A DNA stretch of 64,000 nucleotides from Burkholderiaceae bacterium (GCA_024235995.1 JACKLI010000001.1:3472001-3536000); one strand, 5' to 3'; counted from the stretch's first letter, positions 38,660 to 46,890 are shown. Notes: generated by a model from the sequence alone, not told the origin. Made by a program: numbers and translations.

Positions 38660-38687
38660 GCTTGGCTTCTCAATCGAACAGCGCGTT
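38660..38687 (+). promoter_or_regulatory. 28-bp leader element, copy C (before 121-aa gene)
   Basis: GCTTGGCTTC, TCAATCGA, ACAGCGCGTT. Ends 41 nt before ATG 38729. The downstream flank differs from the other copies (ACTAAGG instead of CATCAC), which delimits the conserved core to these 28 bp. Confidence 0.75.
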
Positions 38688-38728
38688 ACTAAGGGTGTCG
38701 CAACGATCAACCCGAAAGAGCAGCCACC

Positions 38729-39094
38729 ATGACCACCAACCAGATCCCCTCCACCCAGAACGACAACTGGGGCTTTTGGGGCACGATGAACGAGCACGCC
38801 AGCGCAGCATGGCCCCTGGCGATGGTCGCCATCTCGGATGCCACCAGCCGGCCCCTCGAATCGGTGAGAATCTTCCTCGACAGCCGCCACGGACGCCACT
38901 TTGCCGACGACGTCCAGAACGGGCTTTACGAGGGCAAGGCCCTGGCGGACGCGATCAACGCCGCCACCCAGCGTTGGATGGGCTGGACGATTGGCCGCCA
39001 GACCAGCAAGCAGTACGGCATCCCGCGCGGCCTGCCTTACCTGACGGGCTTTGTGATTCACTGCGAGATCGTCGAAGAATCGCTGGCCGCCTGA
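38729..39094 (+). CDS. Conserved mobile-element protein, unknown
   Basis: 121 aa. NWGFWGTMNEHASAAWPLAM, ESVRIFLDSRHGRHFADDVQ and GKALADAINAATQRWMGW suggest a globular alpha/beta protein, with no membrane or catalytic motif. It is the last of three moron-like genes. Its final 37 nt overlap the convergent 3' end of the adenine methyltransferase gene, so transcripts of the two would be antisense there. Confidence 0.72.
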   Translation: MTTNQIPSTQNDNWGFWGTMNEHASAAWPLAMVAISDATSRPLESVRIFLDSRHGRHFADDVQNGLYEGKALADAINAATQRWMGWTIGRQTSKQYGIPRGLPYLTGFVIHCEIVEESLAA

Positions 39095-40320
39095 TCAAGC
39101 GCCGCGCCATCCGCCTCGCGGGTGGCCTGCTTGCCGGTGAACTCCTCCCACCGGCGCACGATCACGTCGACGTACTTGGGGTCGAGTTCGATCAGCCGCG
39201 CAATGCGGCCTGCCTTCTCGGCGGCGATCAGCGTCGTTCCAGAGCCACCGAACGGGTCGAGAACCACGTTGCCAGGGCGGCTCGAATTGCGAATCGCGCG
39301 CTCGACCAACTCCACCGGCTTCATCGTCGGGTGCAGGTCGTTCTTCTGGGGCTTCTTGATGTTCCACACGTCGCCCTGGTCGCGGTCACCACACCAGTGG
39401 CGCTGTGCGCCTTCGGGCCACCCGTAGAGGATCGGCTCGTACTGGCGCTGGTAGTCGGCGCGCCCCAGGGTGAAGGTGTTCTTGGCCCAGATGATGAAGG
39501 TCGACCATTTGCCTCCGGCGGAGCGGAAGGCGGCCTGCAGCACATCCAGTTCGCTGGAGGACATTGCCACGTAGATCCCGCCCCGGCAATGCGCCACGGT
39601 GGGCGTCAGTGCCGCCAGCAGGAAATCGTAGAAGCCGTCACCCAGGTTGTCGTTGAGGATCGCGCGATCCTTGCCGCGCATCTTGTCCTTGGCGCTGTTG
39701 GCGTAGTTCACGTTGTACGGCGGGTCGGTGAAGACCATGTCCGCCACCGTGCCCTGCATCAGGTGGTCGTAGCTCTCGGCCACGGTCGAGTCGCCGCACA
39801 GCAGTCGGTGCTGACCCATGATCCAGACATCGCCCGGACGCGAGATGGGCATCTCGCTGACCTCGGGCACCGCATCCTCATCGGTCTGGCCTTCGTTGTC
39901 CGGCTCGTCGCCCGCGATCAGTTCGGCCAGCGCATCGGCGTCGAAGCCGGTGATGTCCAGGTCGAAGCCTTCGAGCTGCAAGGCTTCGAGTTCGATCCGC
40001 AGCATCGCATCGTCCCAGCCCGCGTTCTCGGCGATGCGGTTGTCCGCGATCACCAGAGCTCGGCGTTGGGTTGGCGTCAAATGGTCGAGGACGACCACCG
40101 GTACCCGTTCCAGACCCAGCTTCTGGGCGGCGGCCAGGCGACCGTGGCCAGCGACGATGATGCCGTCGCTGCCCGCCAGGATCGGATTGGTAAATCCAAA
40201 CTCCGCGATGCTGGCAGCGATCTGCGCCACCTGATCATCGGAATGGGTGCGCGCGTTGCGGGCGTAGGGCAGCAGCTTGCCAGTCGGCCATTGCTCGATC
40301 TTGTCGGCCAGCCAGCTCAT
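39058..40320 (-). CDS. ParB-like plus DNA methyltransferase (DPPY, N6-adenine type)
   Basis: 420 aa. Residues 1-110 form a ParB/Srx-like nuclease fold domain (IAEFGFTNPILAGSDGIIVA with GHGRLAAAQKLG). Residues 150-400 form a beta-class methyltransferase: TDPPYNVNY (motif IV) precedes DPFGGSGTTLIAAEKAGR (motif I). It probably methylates phage DNA against host restriction. Overlaps the first methyltransferase by 4 nt. The target site is not predictable by eye. Confidence 0.88.
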   Translation of the reverse strand: MSWLADKIEQWPTGKLLPYARNARTHSDDQVAQIAASIAEFGFTNPILAGSDGIIVAGHGRLAAAQKLGLERVPVVVLDHLTPTQRRALVIADNRIAENAGWDDAMLRIELEALQLEGFDLDITGFDADALAELIAGDEPDNEGQTDEDAVPEVSEMPISRPGDVWIMGQHRLLCGDSTVAESYDHLMQGTVADMVFTDPPYNVNYANSAKDKMRGKDRAILNDNLGDGFYDFLLAALTPTVAHCRGGIYVAMSSSELDVLQAAFRSAGGKWSTFIIWAKNTFTLGRADYQRQYEPILYGWPEGAQRHWCGDRDQGDVWNIKKPQKNDLHPTMKPVELVERAIRNSSRPGNVVLDPFGGSGTTLIAAEKAGRIARLIELDPKYVDVIVRRWEEFTGKQATREADGAALDQAASDSSTISQ

Positions 40321-41732
40321 GTCAGCACCTCGGCATTAACGGTGGCGGCGCGCTCGGCGACTACTTGCTCGAAGGACTGGCCGGTGGCGATCAGGGTGAT
40401 CGGCACCCCGGGATGATTCTGCTGGAAGCGTTTGATGGCGACGTCCACGTACTGCGGGGCGATTTCCACGCTGCGGCAGATCCGACCGGTGCGCTCGGCT
40501 GCCAGCATCGTTGTGCCGCTGCCGCCGAAGGGTTCGAACACGATGTCGCCCGCGTCGGTGTAGGCCTCGATGCCGAACTCCGGCAGCGCCACCGGAAACA
40601 CGGCCGGGTGGTCAATGTCCTGCCCGATCTTGCCCTTGTGGCGCATCACGCGGATCACCGAGTCGGGGATGCGGGTGTCCTGCGTCGGCAGGCCCTTGTG
40701 TGTCCAGCCACCCACTTCGCCGTCCTTGCCGCGCATCGCGGTGGACGAACCATCGGCGCGCAGGTGGGATTCCTGGCCCGCGTGCTTGCACGGCACGATC
40801 TTGTGGGGCTTGCGGCTCTCCCGGTTGAAGTGGAATACGAACTCAAAGCTCGGCGCGAAACGGCCCGCCCAGTCGCCGGGCATCCCAGGCCCCTGATCCC
40901 AGACGTACCAGGCAAAGCGCCGCCAGCCCTGCTGGCGCATCCAAGATAGCCAACCGTCCCAATACGGGATCACCTCGTTGTCGCGGTGGATCAGGCCAAG
41001 ATTGACCAGCACCTGACCGTCGCCTGCCATCGGAAGGTGCGCGAACACGCCACGCATCAGACCATCCCAATCGGAGATGCCACCCGAGGTGTAGTCGCGC
41101 TGGTTGCCGTAGGGCGGCGAGGTGAAACACAGGCGAGAGAGGTCACCCTGCATCAGCGCAGCAACCACGTCCCGGTCGGTGGCGTCACCACAGATCAGGC
41201 GATGCGGGCCAATCGCCCAGACATCGCCGGGCCGGGACACCGCTACGACGGGTGCTTCCGGCACGTCGTCGGCAGCGTTAGGCTCGTCGGGTTCGGACTC
41301 TGATTCATCATCAGCGACGGCTACCGCACTGGTGAGCAGTGCCTCGATCTCGGATTTTTCGAAGCCGGTCAGAGCGAGGTCGTATCCCGCGTCGGCAAGC
41401 TCGGCCAGCTCCAAGGCCAGCATCTCTTCGTCCCAGTCTGCATCCAGTGCCAGCCGGTTGTCGGCAATCACCAGTGCTCGCTTTTGCGCGACGGTCAGGT
41501 GGGCCAGTTCGATCACCGGCACCTGATCCAGGCCGAGCTTGCGCGCAGCGGCCAAACGCCCGTGCCCGGCGATGATGCCGTTGTCGCCATCGACCAGGAT
41601 CGGGTTCGTCCAGCCGTACTCGATGATGCTGGCCGCGATCTTGGAAATCTGGCTCTCGGCGTGCGTGCGCGGATTGCGGGCGTAGGGAATCAGCGCCTCG
41701 ACCTTGCGGTACTCGACGTTGAGCGTGTTCAA
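40317..41732 (-). CDS. ParB-like plus DNA methyltransferase (SPPY, N4-cytosine-like)
   Basis: 471 aa from TTG 41732, which has GGGG 5-8 nt upstream; the frame stays open further upstream but passes through a terminator hairpin. ParB-like N-terminus: EYGWTNPILVDGDNGIIAG with GHGRLAAARKLG. Methyltransferase motifs: FTSPPYGNQRDYTS (IV, SPPY type as in N4-cytosine enzymes) and EPFGGSGTTMLAAERTGR (I). It forms a translationally coupled pair with the DPPY enzyme and has a matching domain order, so the two probably arose by duplication. Confidence 0.85.
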   Translation of the reverse strand: MNTLNVEYRKVEALIPYARNPRTHAESQISKIAASIIEYGWTNPILVDGDNGIIAGHGRLAAARKLGLDQVPVIELAHLTVAQKRALVIADNRLALDADWDEEMLALELAELADAGYDLALTGFEKSEIEALLTSAVAVADDESESEPDEPNAADDVPEAPVVAVSRPGDVWAIGPHRLICGDATDRDVVAALMQGDLSRLCFTSPPYGNQRDYTSGGISDWDGLMRGVFAHLPMAGDGQVLVNLGLIHRDNEVIPYWDGWLSWMRQQGWRRFAWYVWDQGPGMPGDWAGRFAPSFEFVFHFNRESRKPHKIVPCKHAGQESHLRADGSSTAMRGKDGEVGGWTHKGLPTQDTRIPDSVIRVMRHKGKIGQDIDHPAVFPVALPEFGIEAYTDAGDIVFEPFGGSGTTMLAAERTGRICRSVEIAPQYVDVAIKRFQQNHPGVPITLIATGQSFEQVVAERAATVNAEVLT

Positions 41733-41744
41733 AATGGAAGCCCC

Positions 41745-41782
41745 AAAAACAAAACCCGCCGAGCGTTGCCGCTGGGCGGGTC
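41745..41782 (-). terminator. Rho-independent terminator upstream of methyltransferases
   Basis: Minus-strand stem ACCCGCC-AGCG, loop GCAA, CGCT-GGCGGGT (41754-41781), followed by TTTTGTTTTT. It ends transcripts coming from the replication genes just before the TTG start at 41732. Confidence 0.8.
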
Positions 41783-41804
41783 GGGTGAATGAAAAATCTG
41801 GTGC

Positions 41805-41862
41805 GGTGGTAACCGCCTGGCTGGGTGGTAACCGGGGCCGGTAACCTGCCCTGGTGGTAACC
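41805..41862. repeat. GGTGGTAACC direct repeats
   Basis: Three full copies (41805-41814, 41824-41833, 41853-41862) and one 7-bp core GGTAACC (41840-41846) in 58 bp. The gene-free stretch 41783-42139 contains these repeats, one hairpin and nothing else coding. Spacing of 13-19 bp suits protein binding on successive helical turns. Confidence 0.7.
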
Positions 41863-41974
41863 TGATTTTGCAGCCTGACGCTAGAGAAGCGTCGCGCTCG
41901 CGCCCCCCGCATTGCTTTCTGGCCGGGAAGGACCCGTCGCAACGGGTCGTGGCCATCGCGAGCCAGAAACGAAG

Positions 41975-42000
41975 AAGGCCACAGATCGCTCCGTGGCCTT
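41975..42000 (-). terminator. Hairpin downstream of the DUF6362 gene
   Basis: 8-bp stem AAGGCCAC / GTGGCCTT with a 10-nt loop, followed on the minus strand by CTTCGTTTC. A second terminator-like structure 140 bp after the DUF6362 stop. Confidence 0.55.
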
Positions 42001-42139
42001 TACGCACTCAATGCTCGCAAGATTAGCCGTAATACTAGCGAAAAAACCTCAGGATGTTGCACGCCAAAAAGCGACCGAAACCCGCATCGACACGCAGGAT
42101 TCCCAACGACTTCGCGACTGTTCGCAACTACACCCAACG

Positions 42140-42544
42140 TCAGCGGCAATTGCCGGCTGCCCCAGTTTTCTTTTCCATCCGCAGGTGCACGGCGACCAAT
42201 TCCAGTGCCGTCTGCCAGCGACGCCATGCGGTTGTCCGGTCACAGGCAAAGCGGCAGCAGATGTCCTTCCACGGATATCGTTGTGCTCGCATCCAGACGA
42301 GGTGTCGCTGTTCTTCTTCCAGCCACTGAACCCACCGCATGGTCTCCAGCATCCGGTCGATGGCAGCAGGGTCGGGAGGAAAGCGGTAGACCCGTGGCTC
42401 AGCTCCCAGGTTTTCCCATGGCATGCGTTTGATCGCCGGCCAGCAGTTGAAGTAGCCCTGCACACGAACCGGAGGAAGGCGGTGGGCGGTTCGTGCGGCC
42501 TCGATGAATCGGTCCGCCACAGTCTCGATCGTCCACTCAGCCAT
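42140..42544 (-). CDS. DUF6362-like phage protein with HTH
   Basis: 134 aa from ATG 42544 (MAEWTIETVADRFIEAA). The C-terminal half, RYPWKDICCRFACDRTTAWR, is a helix-turn-helix typical of DUF6362 and phage antiterminator-like or late-regulator proteins. As the last gene of the early cluster it could control the late genes. Overlaps the upstream gene by 8 nt. Confidence 0.72.
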   Translation of the reverse strand: MAEWTIETVADRFIEAARTAHRLPPVRVQGYFNCWPAIKRMPWENLGAEPRVYRFPPDPAAIDRMLETMRWVQWLEEEQRHLVWMRAQRYPWKDICCRFACDRTTAWRRWQTALELVAVHLRMEKKTGAAGNCR

Positions 42545-42749
42545 GTCGACGCTCCTTCGGCCCGTACAGCCGATCGCCGATACGGCGAAGCAGTTCACGT
42601 TCGACCCAGTCGAGCCGCGTGTCGTCGGGCGATATCACCAGGATCTGTTGGTCGCGCCAGCCCTCGCGCTTGATCTGCTCCGGATCGGGTCGCGGATCGG
42701 GTTGCAGTCGAGCCAGGGCACAGCGGTATGCGGGAGTCGGAACCTTCAT
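42537..42749 (-). CDS. Small phage protein, unknown
   Basis: 70 aa from ATG 42749, 1 nt from the RuvC-like stop. Basic and Pro-rich: VPTPAYRCALARLQPDPRPD, then ILVISPDDTRLDWVERELLR. No recognised domain. Tight coupling to neighbours supports it as a real gene. Confidence 0.6.
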   Translation of the reverse strand: MKVPTPAYRCALARLQPDPRPDPEQIKREGWRDQQILVISPDDTRLDWVERELLRRIGDRLYGPKERRHG

Positions 42750-42750
42750 G

Positions 42751-43212
42751 TCACACCTCCTGCGTCTCGATCGCCCAGTGCAGGAGGGCAATGGCGTCGG
42801 CTTCGTTGTCGTCGGCAGGCGCGTGGCCACGCAGACGAACGGCGCCGATCATCTGGTCCTTGCTCGCATTGCCTTTGCCGGTGGCGTGCTTCTTGATCGT
42901 GCCCACCGGAACGCCCTGGTACGGGATCTGGTGGTGCTCGCACCATGCGGTGAGGTGGGCCATGAACCCGCCGTAGGCGTGTGCCGCATCGACGCCGGCG
43001 TGGCGGCGGACTTCCTCGAAGTACACCGCTTCGATGCCATCGCAGGACTGCTTGATCTCGGTGAGCCAGCGCTTGAAGCGCAGGTAGCGCATGCCGCCAC
43101 CCTCAAAGCGCTGCGGCTTGAAGGATTCCGTTCCGCTGGTCACGGCGCCGTCGCGATCGCGTACTGCCCAGCCGGTTTGGGTGCCAAGGTCCAGTGCCAG
43201 GATCGATGGCAC
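42751..43212 (-). CDS. RuvC-like Holliday-junction/branch nuclease
   Basis: 153 aa from GTG 43212. SILALDLGTQTGWAV (first acidic residue, RNase H fold), EAVYFEEVRRHAGVDAAHAY (Glu and the AA.. helix), TIKKHATGKGNASKDQM and ADDNEADAIALLHWA (last acidic pair DNEADA) are the standard phage RuvC-like signature. It would resolve recombination or replication junctions before packaging. The frame is open upstream to 43614 but that part reads through a repeat array and lacks conserved sequence. Confidence 0.85.
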   Translation of the reverse strand: MPSILALDLGTQTGWAVRDRDGAVTSGTESFKPQRFEGGGMRYLRFKRWLTEIKQSCDGIEAVYFEEVRRHAGVDAAHAYGGFMAHLTAWCEHHQIPYQGVPVGTIKKHATGKGNASKDQMIGAVRLRGHAPADDNEADAIALLHWAIETQEV

Positions 43213-43363
43213 GGATCGCCGCCGATGATCTGAGCCCGGGTGGCCGGCAAGTCCCCGACGTAGGGCAGAGGGACCCCCTGGTCCCTCTCCTACGTAGTAG
43301 GAGGGGGAGTTTTCGCCAACTGGAGAAAGGGAGAAAGTCCAGCAACGGCGCGGGTTTGCGCCA

Positions 43364-43509
43364 GTTGGCAAGTTGGCAGCGATGCCAACTGCCAACTGCG
43401 GGTCATTTCCTGCAATGCCTTGATCTGACTGGACCTCCAGTTGGCAGGGGTTTGCCAACTGCGGGTAGTTGGCAAGGAAATGAGTGAAGTTGGCAACGGC
43501 GCTGCCAAC
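43364..43509. repeat. Cluster of nine GTTGGCA/TGCCAAC motifs
   Basis: Five GTTGGCA (43364, 43372, 43440, 43468, 43489) and four TGCCAAC (43383, 43390, 43453, 43503) in 146 bp, several as facing pairs such as GTTGGCAGCGATGCCAAC. They fill the 314-bp gap between the primase-helicase stop and the RuvC-like start. The rest of the gap holds a CCCCCTGGTCCCTC / TCCTACTACG tract. Candidate replication origin or operator array. Confidence 0.75.
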
Positions 43510-43526
43510 TGCCGATTGGGCAATAT

Positions 43527-45716
43527 TCATGGGGCCTCCGGGTCGTTCAGTTCGTCGTGATAGACCCACACATCTGGGTTCTCGACGGGCATCGAGGCGC
43601 CGGAATGCGGGCACTTGTAGTGGGTGGGGAGCACCGTGTGCTCGCGCATCGGCAGCTCGCCGGTGGCCGTGTCGACATCGCCCGCTGGCATGCGCAGCAC
43701 CATGCCTTCGACGCAGAGATAGCCGAACTTGGTGCGGCCGCTGGAGGGCAGACCGTAGTCAGCCGCGTTGCGGAAATACTTGATGTAGCCCTGCGTCGAC
43801 AGCGCAGAGATGCGTTCGCGGATGGTGCGCTCGCCGCCCAGACCGGCCATGCCCTCGAAGGACTCGGCGAACTGGTTTGCGGTGTAGCAGCGCCCGCTGC
43901 CGGCCTCCTCGAACAGGATCTGAAGGATCGCGTCGCGTTTGCGGCGGCGCTCGGCATCCAGTCGCTCGCCGTAGTCCTTCATCACCAGCCGCTCGTTGGC
44001 GTCGACTTCCCGCCACTCACCGTTGATCTTGTCGACGTGCCGTTGCGGGATACCCGCGCCATTGCGCAGCTCGAAGATGAGCTGGCGAGTGGTGCGCGTT
44101 TCATCGGGTCGGAACAGCAGCATGCCGGTCGAGTAGTAACCGCGCAGGCTTCCTGCGCCGGCTAGTGCCTGGAACGGGTCCTCCTCAAACTGCTTCTTGC
44201 CTAGCTTCTTGGTGTGGTGAGCGAGGATCACCCCGGCGTCGGGATTGACCGCCTGGCGAATCCGCTCCACCCGCTGCGAGAGAAAAAACAGCATGGCGCC
44301 GTTGTCGTTCTCTCCACCGGCATCGCCGCCGTCGAACACGTTGCGGATCGGATCGATGGCGATGATGTCAGGAGGCTCGCCGCCAAAAGCCTTCGCGATC
44401 GCTGGGATCACCTGTGCCAGACCGGCGTCATCGAGCACCAGCCGCAACTGCGGCGTGGCCACGAAGTTGGCGCGGGCGTCCAGAAGCCGATGGGACGGCA
44501 GGCGGACATCCTTCACGCGCTCGCGCAGGTAGTGGTACTGGACCTCGGCCTGCAGGTAGAACACCCGCAGCGGACGGGGTGGATGCATGCCCAGAAACGC
44601 AGCGCCAGCCGCCATGTGAGCCAGCCACGACAACAGGAAGTCACTCTTGCCGACCTTGGGCGCACCGCCGAACACCAACATGCCTGCGGGCGTCAGCACG
44701 CGCGGCGAGATCAGATCGGGTGGCAGCGGCGAGTTGTCGTCGAGCAGTTCACCGAGCGTGAAGGTGGGCAGAGAGGCAGCCGCCGCCTTGACCACGCGAC
44801 GTTCGCCCTGGGCGATGAATGCCGCGCAGTCGAACCCTTCGTCGACAGCGTCTGCGGCGTCCCACTTGGGTGGCTTGTCGGTGGGCGGCACCAGGATGGC
44901 CACTGATGTGCTACCCGCAGCCACGCATGCACGCGCTGCGCTCTCGGCGTAGTCCCAGCCGGGTGCATCCCGGTCCGGCCAGATGACCACGGATTTCCCC
45001 GCCAACGGACGCCAGTCGGTTTTGTCGACAGGAGCCTTGGCGCCGTTCATCGCGGTGGTGGCCGCAATGTCGCAGGCGATCAATGCAGCCGCACACTTCT
45101 CGCCTTCGACCACGACGACCTCTCGCGCCTTCGAGATGACCGGGAGGTTGTAGAGCGGCCTGGGGTCGGGCGCGCGCCACATGCGGGCACGAACATCCCA
45201 GGGGCGATATTCCTTGCCCGTCGGTGGGTCGTAGCGGTAGACGCAGGCGATCAGTTCGCCCTCGGGTGACAGATAGTCCCACTTGGCGGTGTAAGCGCCG
45301 AGGTCGTCCATCGGCACGCTGCGAACATCGCGGCGCATCGGCGTGATGTTCGGTGGAGCAAGACCGAGCCACTGCCGGATCTCGCCAGCGATGCGCGGGA
45401 AGTCGCTGCGTGCGGAGCGACCCTGCGACCGCGCCCACAGATCGATGACATCGCCGCCCTCGTCGGTGGAGAAGTCCTTCCAGAGGCCGCGCCGTGGTCC
45501 GTCCAGCTCAACCACCAGACTCTTGCCAGGGTTGCCATCGACATCGCCAACGTAGAACTTGCCACCTCGGATGCGCCCCTGCGGAAACAGGTAGTGGAGA
45601 ACAGCTTCGAGCCGGTCCAGTAGCCCCGCACGCAGCGCATCGGTATCGGATGCCAGCTCGTCGCGCTGCTCGGGGGCATCATTGAAGTCGAGCCAGATGA
45701 TGTTGTCGGCAATCAT
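43527..45716 (-). CDS. Phage primase-helicase (Toprim plus RepA-like ATPase)
   Basis: 729 aa from ATG 45716, overlapping the Cas4-like gene by 4 nt. The Toprim domain spans about 195-300 (VVVEGEKCAAAL with E204; WPDRDAPG with the acidic pair 248-250). A RecA/DnaB-like ATPase follows: Walker A GGAPKVGKS (350-358), Walker B IIAIDPIRNVF, and VILAHHTKKLG. The C-terminal 130 residues contain a winged-helix (ERTIRERISALSTQGYIKYF) and a C-terminal YKCPHSG stretch. It would unwind and prime phage DNA; the GTTGGCA array lies right behind it. Confidence 0.88.
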   Translation of the reverse strand: MIADNIIWLDFNDAPEQRDELASDTDALRAGLLDRLEAVLHYLFPQGRIRGGKFYVGDVDGNPGKSLVVELDGPRRGLWKDFSTDEGGDVIDLWARSQGRSARSDFPRIAGEIRQWLGLAPPNITPMRRDVRSVPMDDLGAYTAKWDYLSPEGELIACVYRYDPPTGKEYRPWDVRARMWRAPDPRPLYNLPVISKAREVVVVEGEKCAAALIACDIAATTAMNGAKAPVDKTDWRPLAGKSVVIWPDRDAPGWDYAESAARACVAAGSTSVAILVPPTDKPPKWDAADAVDEGFDCAAFIAQGERRVVKAAAASLPTFTLGELLDDNSPLPPDLISPRVLTPAGMLVFGGAPKVGKSDFLLSWLAHMAAGAAFLGMHPPRPLRVFYLQAEVQYHYLRERVKDVRLPSHRLLDARANFVATPQLRLVLDDAGLAQVIPAIAKAFGGEPPDIIAIDPIRNVFDGGDAGGENDNGAMLFFLSQRVERIRQAVNPDAGVILAHHTKKLGKKQFEEDPFQALAGAGSLRGYYSTGMLLFRPDETRTTRQLIFELRNGAGIPQRHVDKINGEWREVDANERLVMKDYGERLDAERRRKRDAILQILFEEAGSGRCYTANQFAESFEGMAGLGGERTIRERISALSTQGYIKYFRNAADYGLPSSGRTKFGYLCVEGMVLRMPAGDVDTATGELPMREHTVLPTHYKCPHSGASMPVENPDVWVYHDELNDPEAP

Positions 45717-46468
45717 GTCGAACTCCAACAGCGGTCCTGCCAGGGGCAGAACTTGCACTCGACATGCGTCGGTGTAGTCGCATGGCGCGGCAACAGTTCC
45801 TGGCTGTCGGTCGCCGTGATGACACGAACCGCGCGATCGGACATCCGCTGCGCCAGGCCGCCATCGAACGGCACCAGCTCGAACCAGATCTCCTCGGAGT
45901 CCTTGTTGATCGCGGTAAACAACGCCGGGTTCGCGGAAATGCCCGGGATGCTGGCTTCCATGTAGGCCTGATAGATGGCCATCTGCGCGGCATAGACCGG
46001 TTTGGATTTGCTGACGCCGTGCTTGACCGTATCCCGCCAGGACTTGTCGTTCATGGTCTTGCACTCCCACAGGGCCGGATAGCTCATTCCTAGCTCTGCG
46101 GGGCCGCCGTTCAGGACGCCATCGACGTGCCCTTGAATACGGCCGCCTGCAACGGAAAAGCCGAACTGACCGCCGCTGGCCTTTTGGGTGTACAGATCGA
46201 ATCCGGCCATGCGCAGCCAACGAATGGCCAGCTCTTCGAGAGCGTGTCCCACCTCGAAGATGCGCAACACGCGACCCGGGATTTCCCTTCCAGCATCGGC
46301 AGGGGTTTGGAGATACTCGTATTGCAGCGCGCGCTCGCAGGCGACGCCCAATCGCGACGCACCGAGGTAGTTGCGACGGGATTGGTTGTCACGGTCGGCG
46401 CTTAGTGCAGCGTCGATGAGCACGCCTATCAGCTCATGGATCTTGGGACGGTGATTGAAATCCAGCAT
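45713..46468 (-). CDS. Cas4/RecB-like exonuclease with iron-sulfur cysteines
   Basis: 251 aa. PD-(D/E)xK nuclease: GHVDGVL (D116), WECKTMN (E135, K137) and AAQMAIYQAY (Q162). Four cysteines at 44, 238, 241 and 247 (VACERAL; CKFCPWQDRC) are spaced as the 4Fe-4S cluster ligands of Cas4 and AddB nucleases. It probably resects DNA ends in phage recombination, in place of a lambda-type exonuclease. No CRISPR locus is in the window, so a spacer-acquisition role is not suggested. Confidence 0.85.
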   Translation of the reverse strand: MLDFNHRPKIHELIGVLIDAALSADRDNQSRRNYLGASRLGVACERALQYEYLQTPADAGREIPGRVLRIFEVGHALEELAIRWLRMAGFDLYTQKASGGQFGFSVAGGRIQGHVDGVLNGGPAELGMSYPALWECKTMNDKSWRDTVKHGVSKSKPVYAAQMAIYQAYMEASIPGISANPALFTAINKDSEEIWFELVPFDGGLAQRMSDRAVRVITATDSQELLPRHATTPTHVECKFCPWQDRCWSST

Positions 46469-46890
46469 CAGAACGGCACTCCCGTCGAAGCCGGCTTGCC
46501 TTGCCGGGCGAGCCGCTCCTCAAGAAACGCGCGATCCTTTTCTGCCATCCGCTCGTGCTCGACGAGCATGTGTTCCTGGTAGGCAGTCACCACCACGTCG
46601 ATCAGCATCAGCACTTCGTCTTTGCTGTAGTCCGCCAGCGGTCGCTGCATACCGATGGAGCCGACATACTCGCCAAGCGGCGCCAAGCAGGACGTCATGG
46701 CGGCGAGCTCCATATCACTGGGATCGATCATGTGACCTCCCGTCTTTTCCATGAGTCGCGAAAATGCGTTCTGGCAGCGCATGGAGCAGAACACCCAGCG
46801 GTCCGAGTAACGTCGTGGATCGCTGCGCGGCAGGCGTGGATTGAAGTATCCGAAGCCCTTGGCCTTTCGTGAGCAGACTGCACATTTCAC
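46468..46890 (-). CDS. Zinc-ribbon phage protein (DUF6511-like)
   Basis: 140 aa from GTG 46890 (MKCAVCSRKAKGFGYFNP). Two CxxC/CSxxC knuckles (CAVC near 3-6, FCSMRCQ near 35-40) form a treble-clef-like zinc site. The rest is helical (EVLMLIDVVVTAYQEHML). It is embedded in the replication operon with 1-4 nt overlaps. Role unknown; possibly DNA- or helicase-associated. Confidence 0.68.
   Translation of the reverse strand: MKCAVCSRKAKGFGYFNPRLPRSDPRRYSDRWVFCSMRCQNAFSRLMEKTGGHMIDPSDMELAAMTSCLAPLGEYVGSIGMQRPLADYSKDEVLMLIDVVVTAYQEHMLVEHERMAEKDRAFLEERLARQGKPASTGVPF

Noticed and set aside
42000..42227. 75-codon minus-strand ORF after the DUF6362 gene
   Set aside because: Overlaps the DUF6362 stop region, has no ribosome site, and runs into a terminator hairpin; treated as non-coding.
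43364..43509. CRISPR array
   Set aside because: Repeat unit is only 7 bp, in both orientations, with irregular spacing and no cas genes in the window; the Cas4-like gene belongs to a phage replication operon.
43213..43614. N-terminal extension of the RuvC-like gene through the repeat array
   Set aside because: The conserved RuvC fold begins right at GTG 43212, and the extension is made of translated GTTGGCA repeats.
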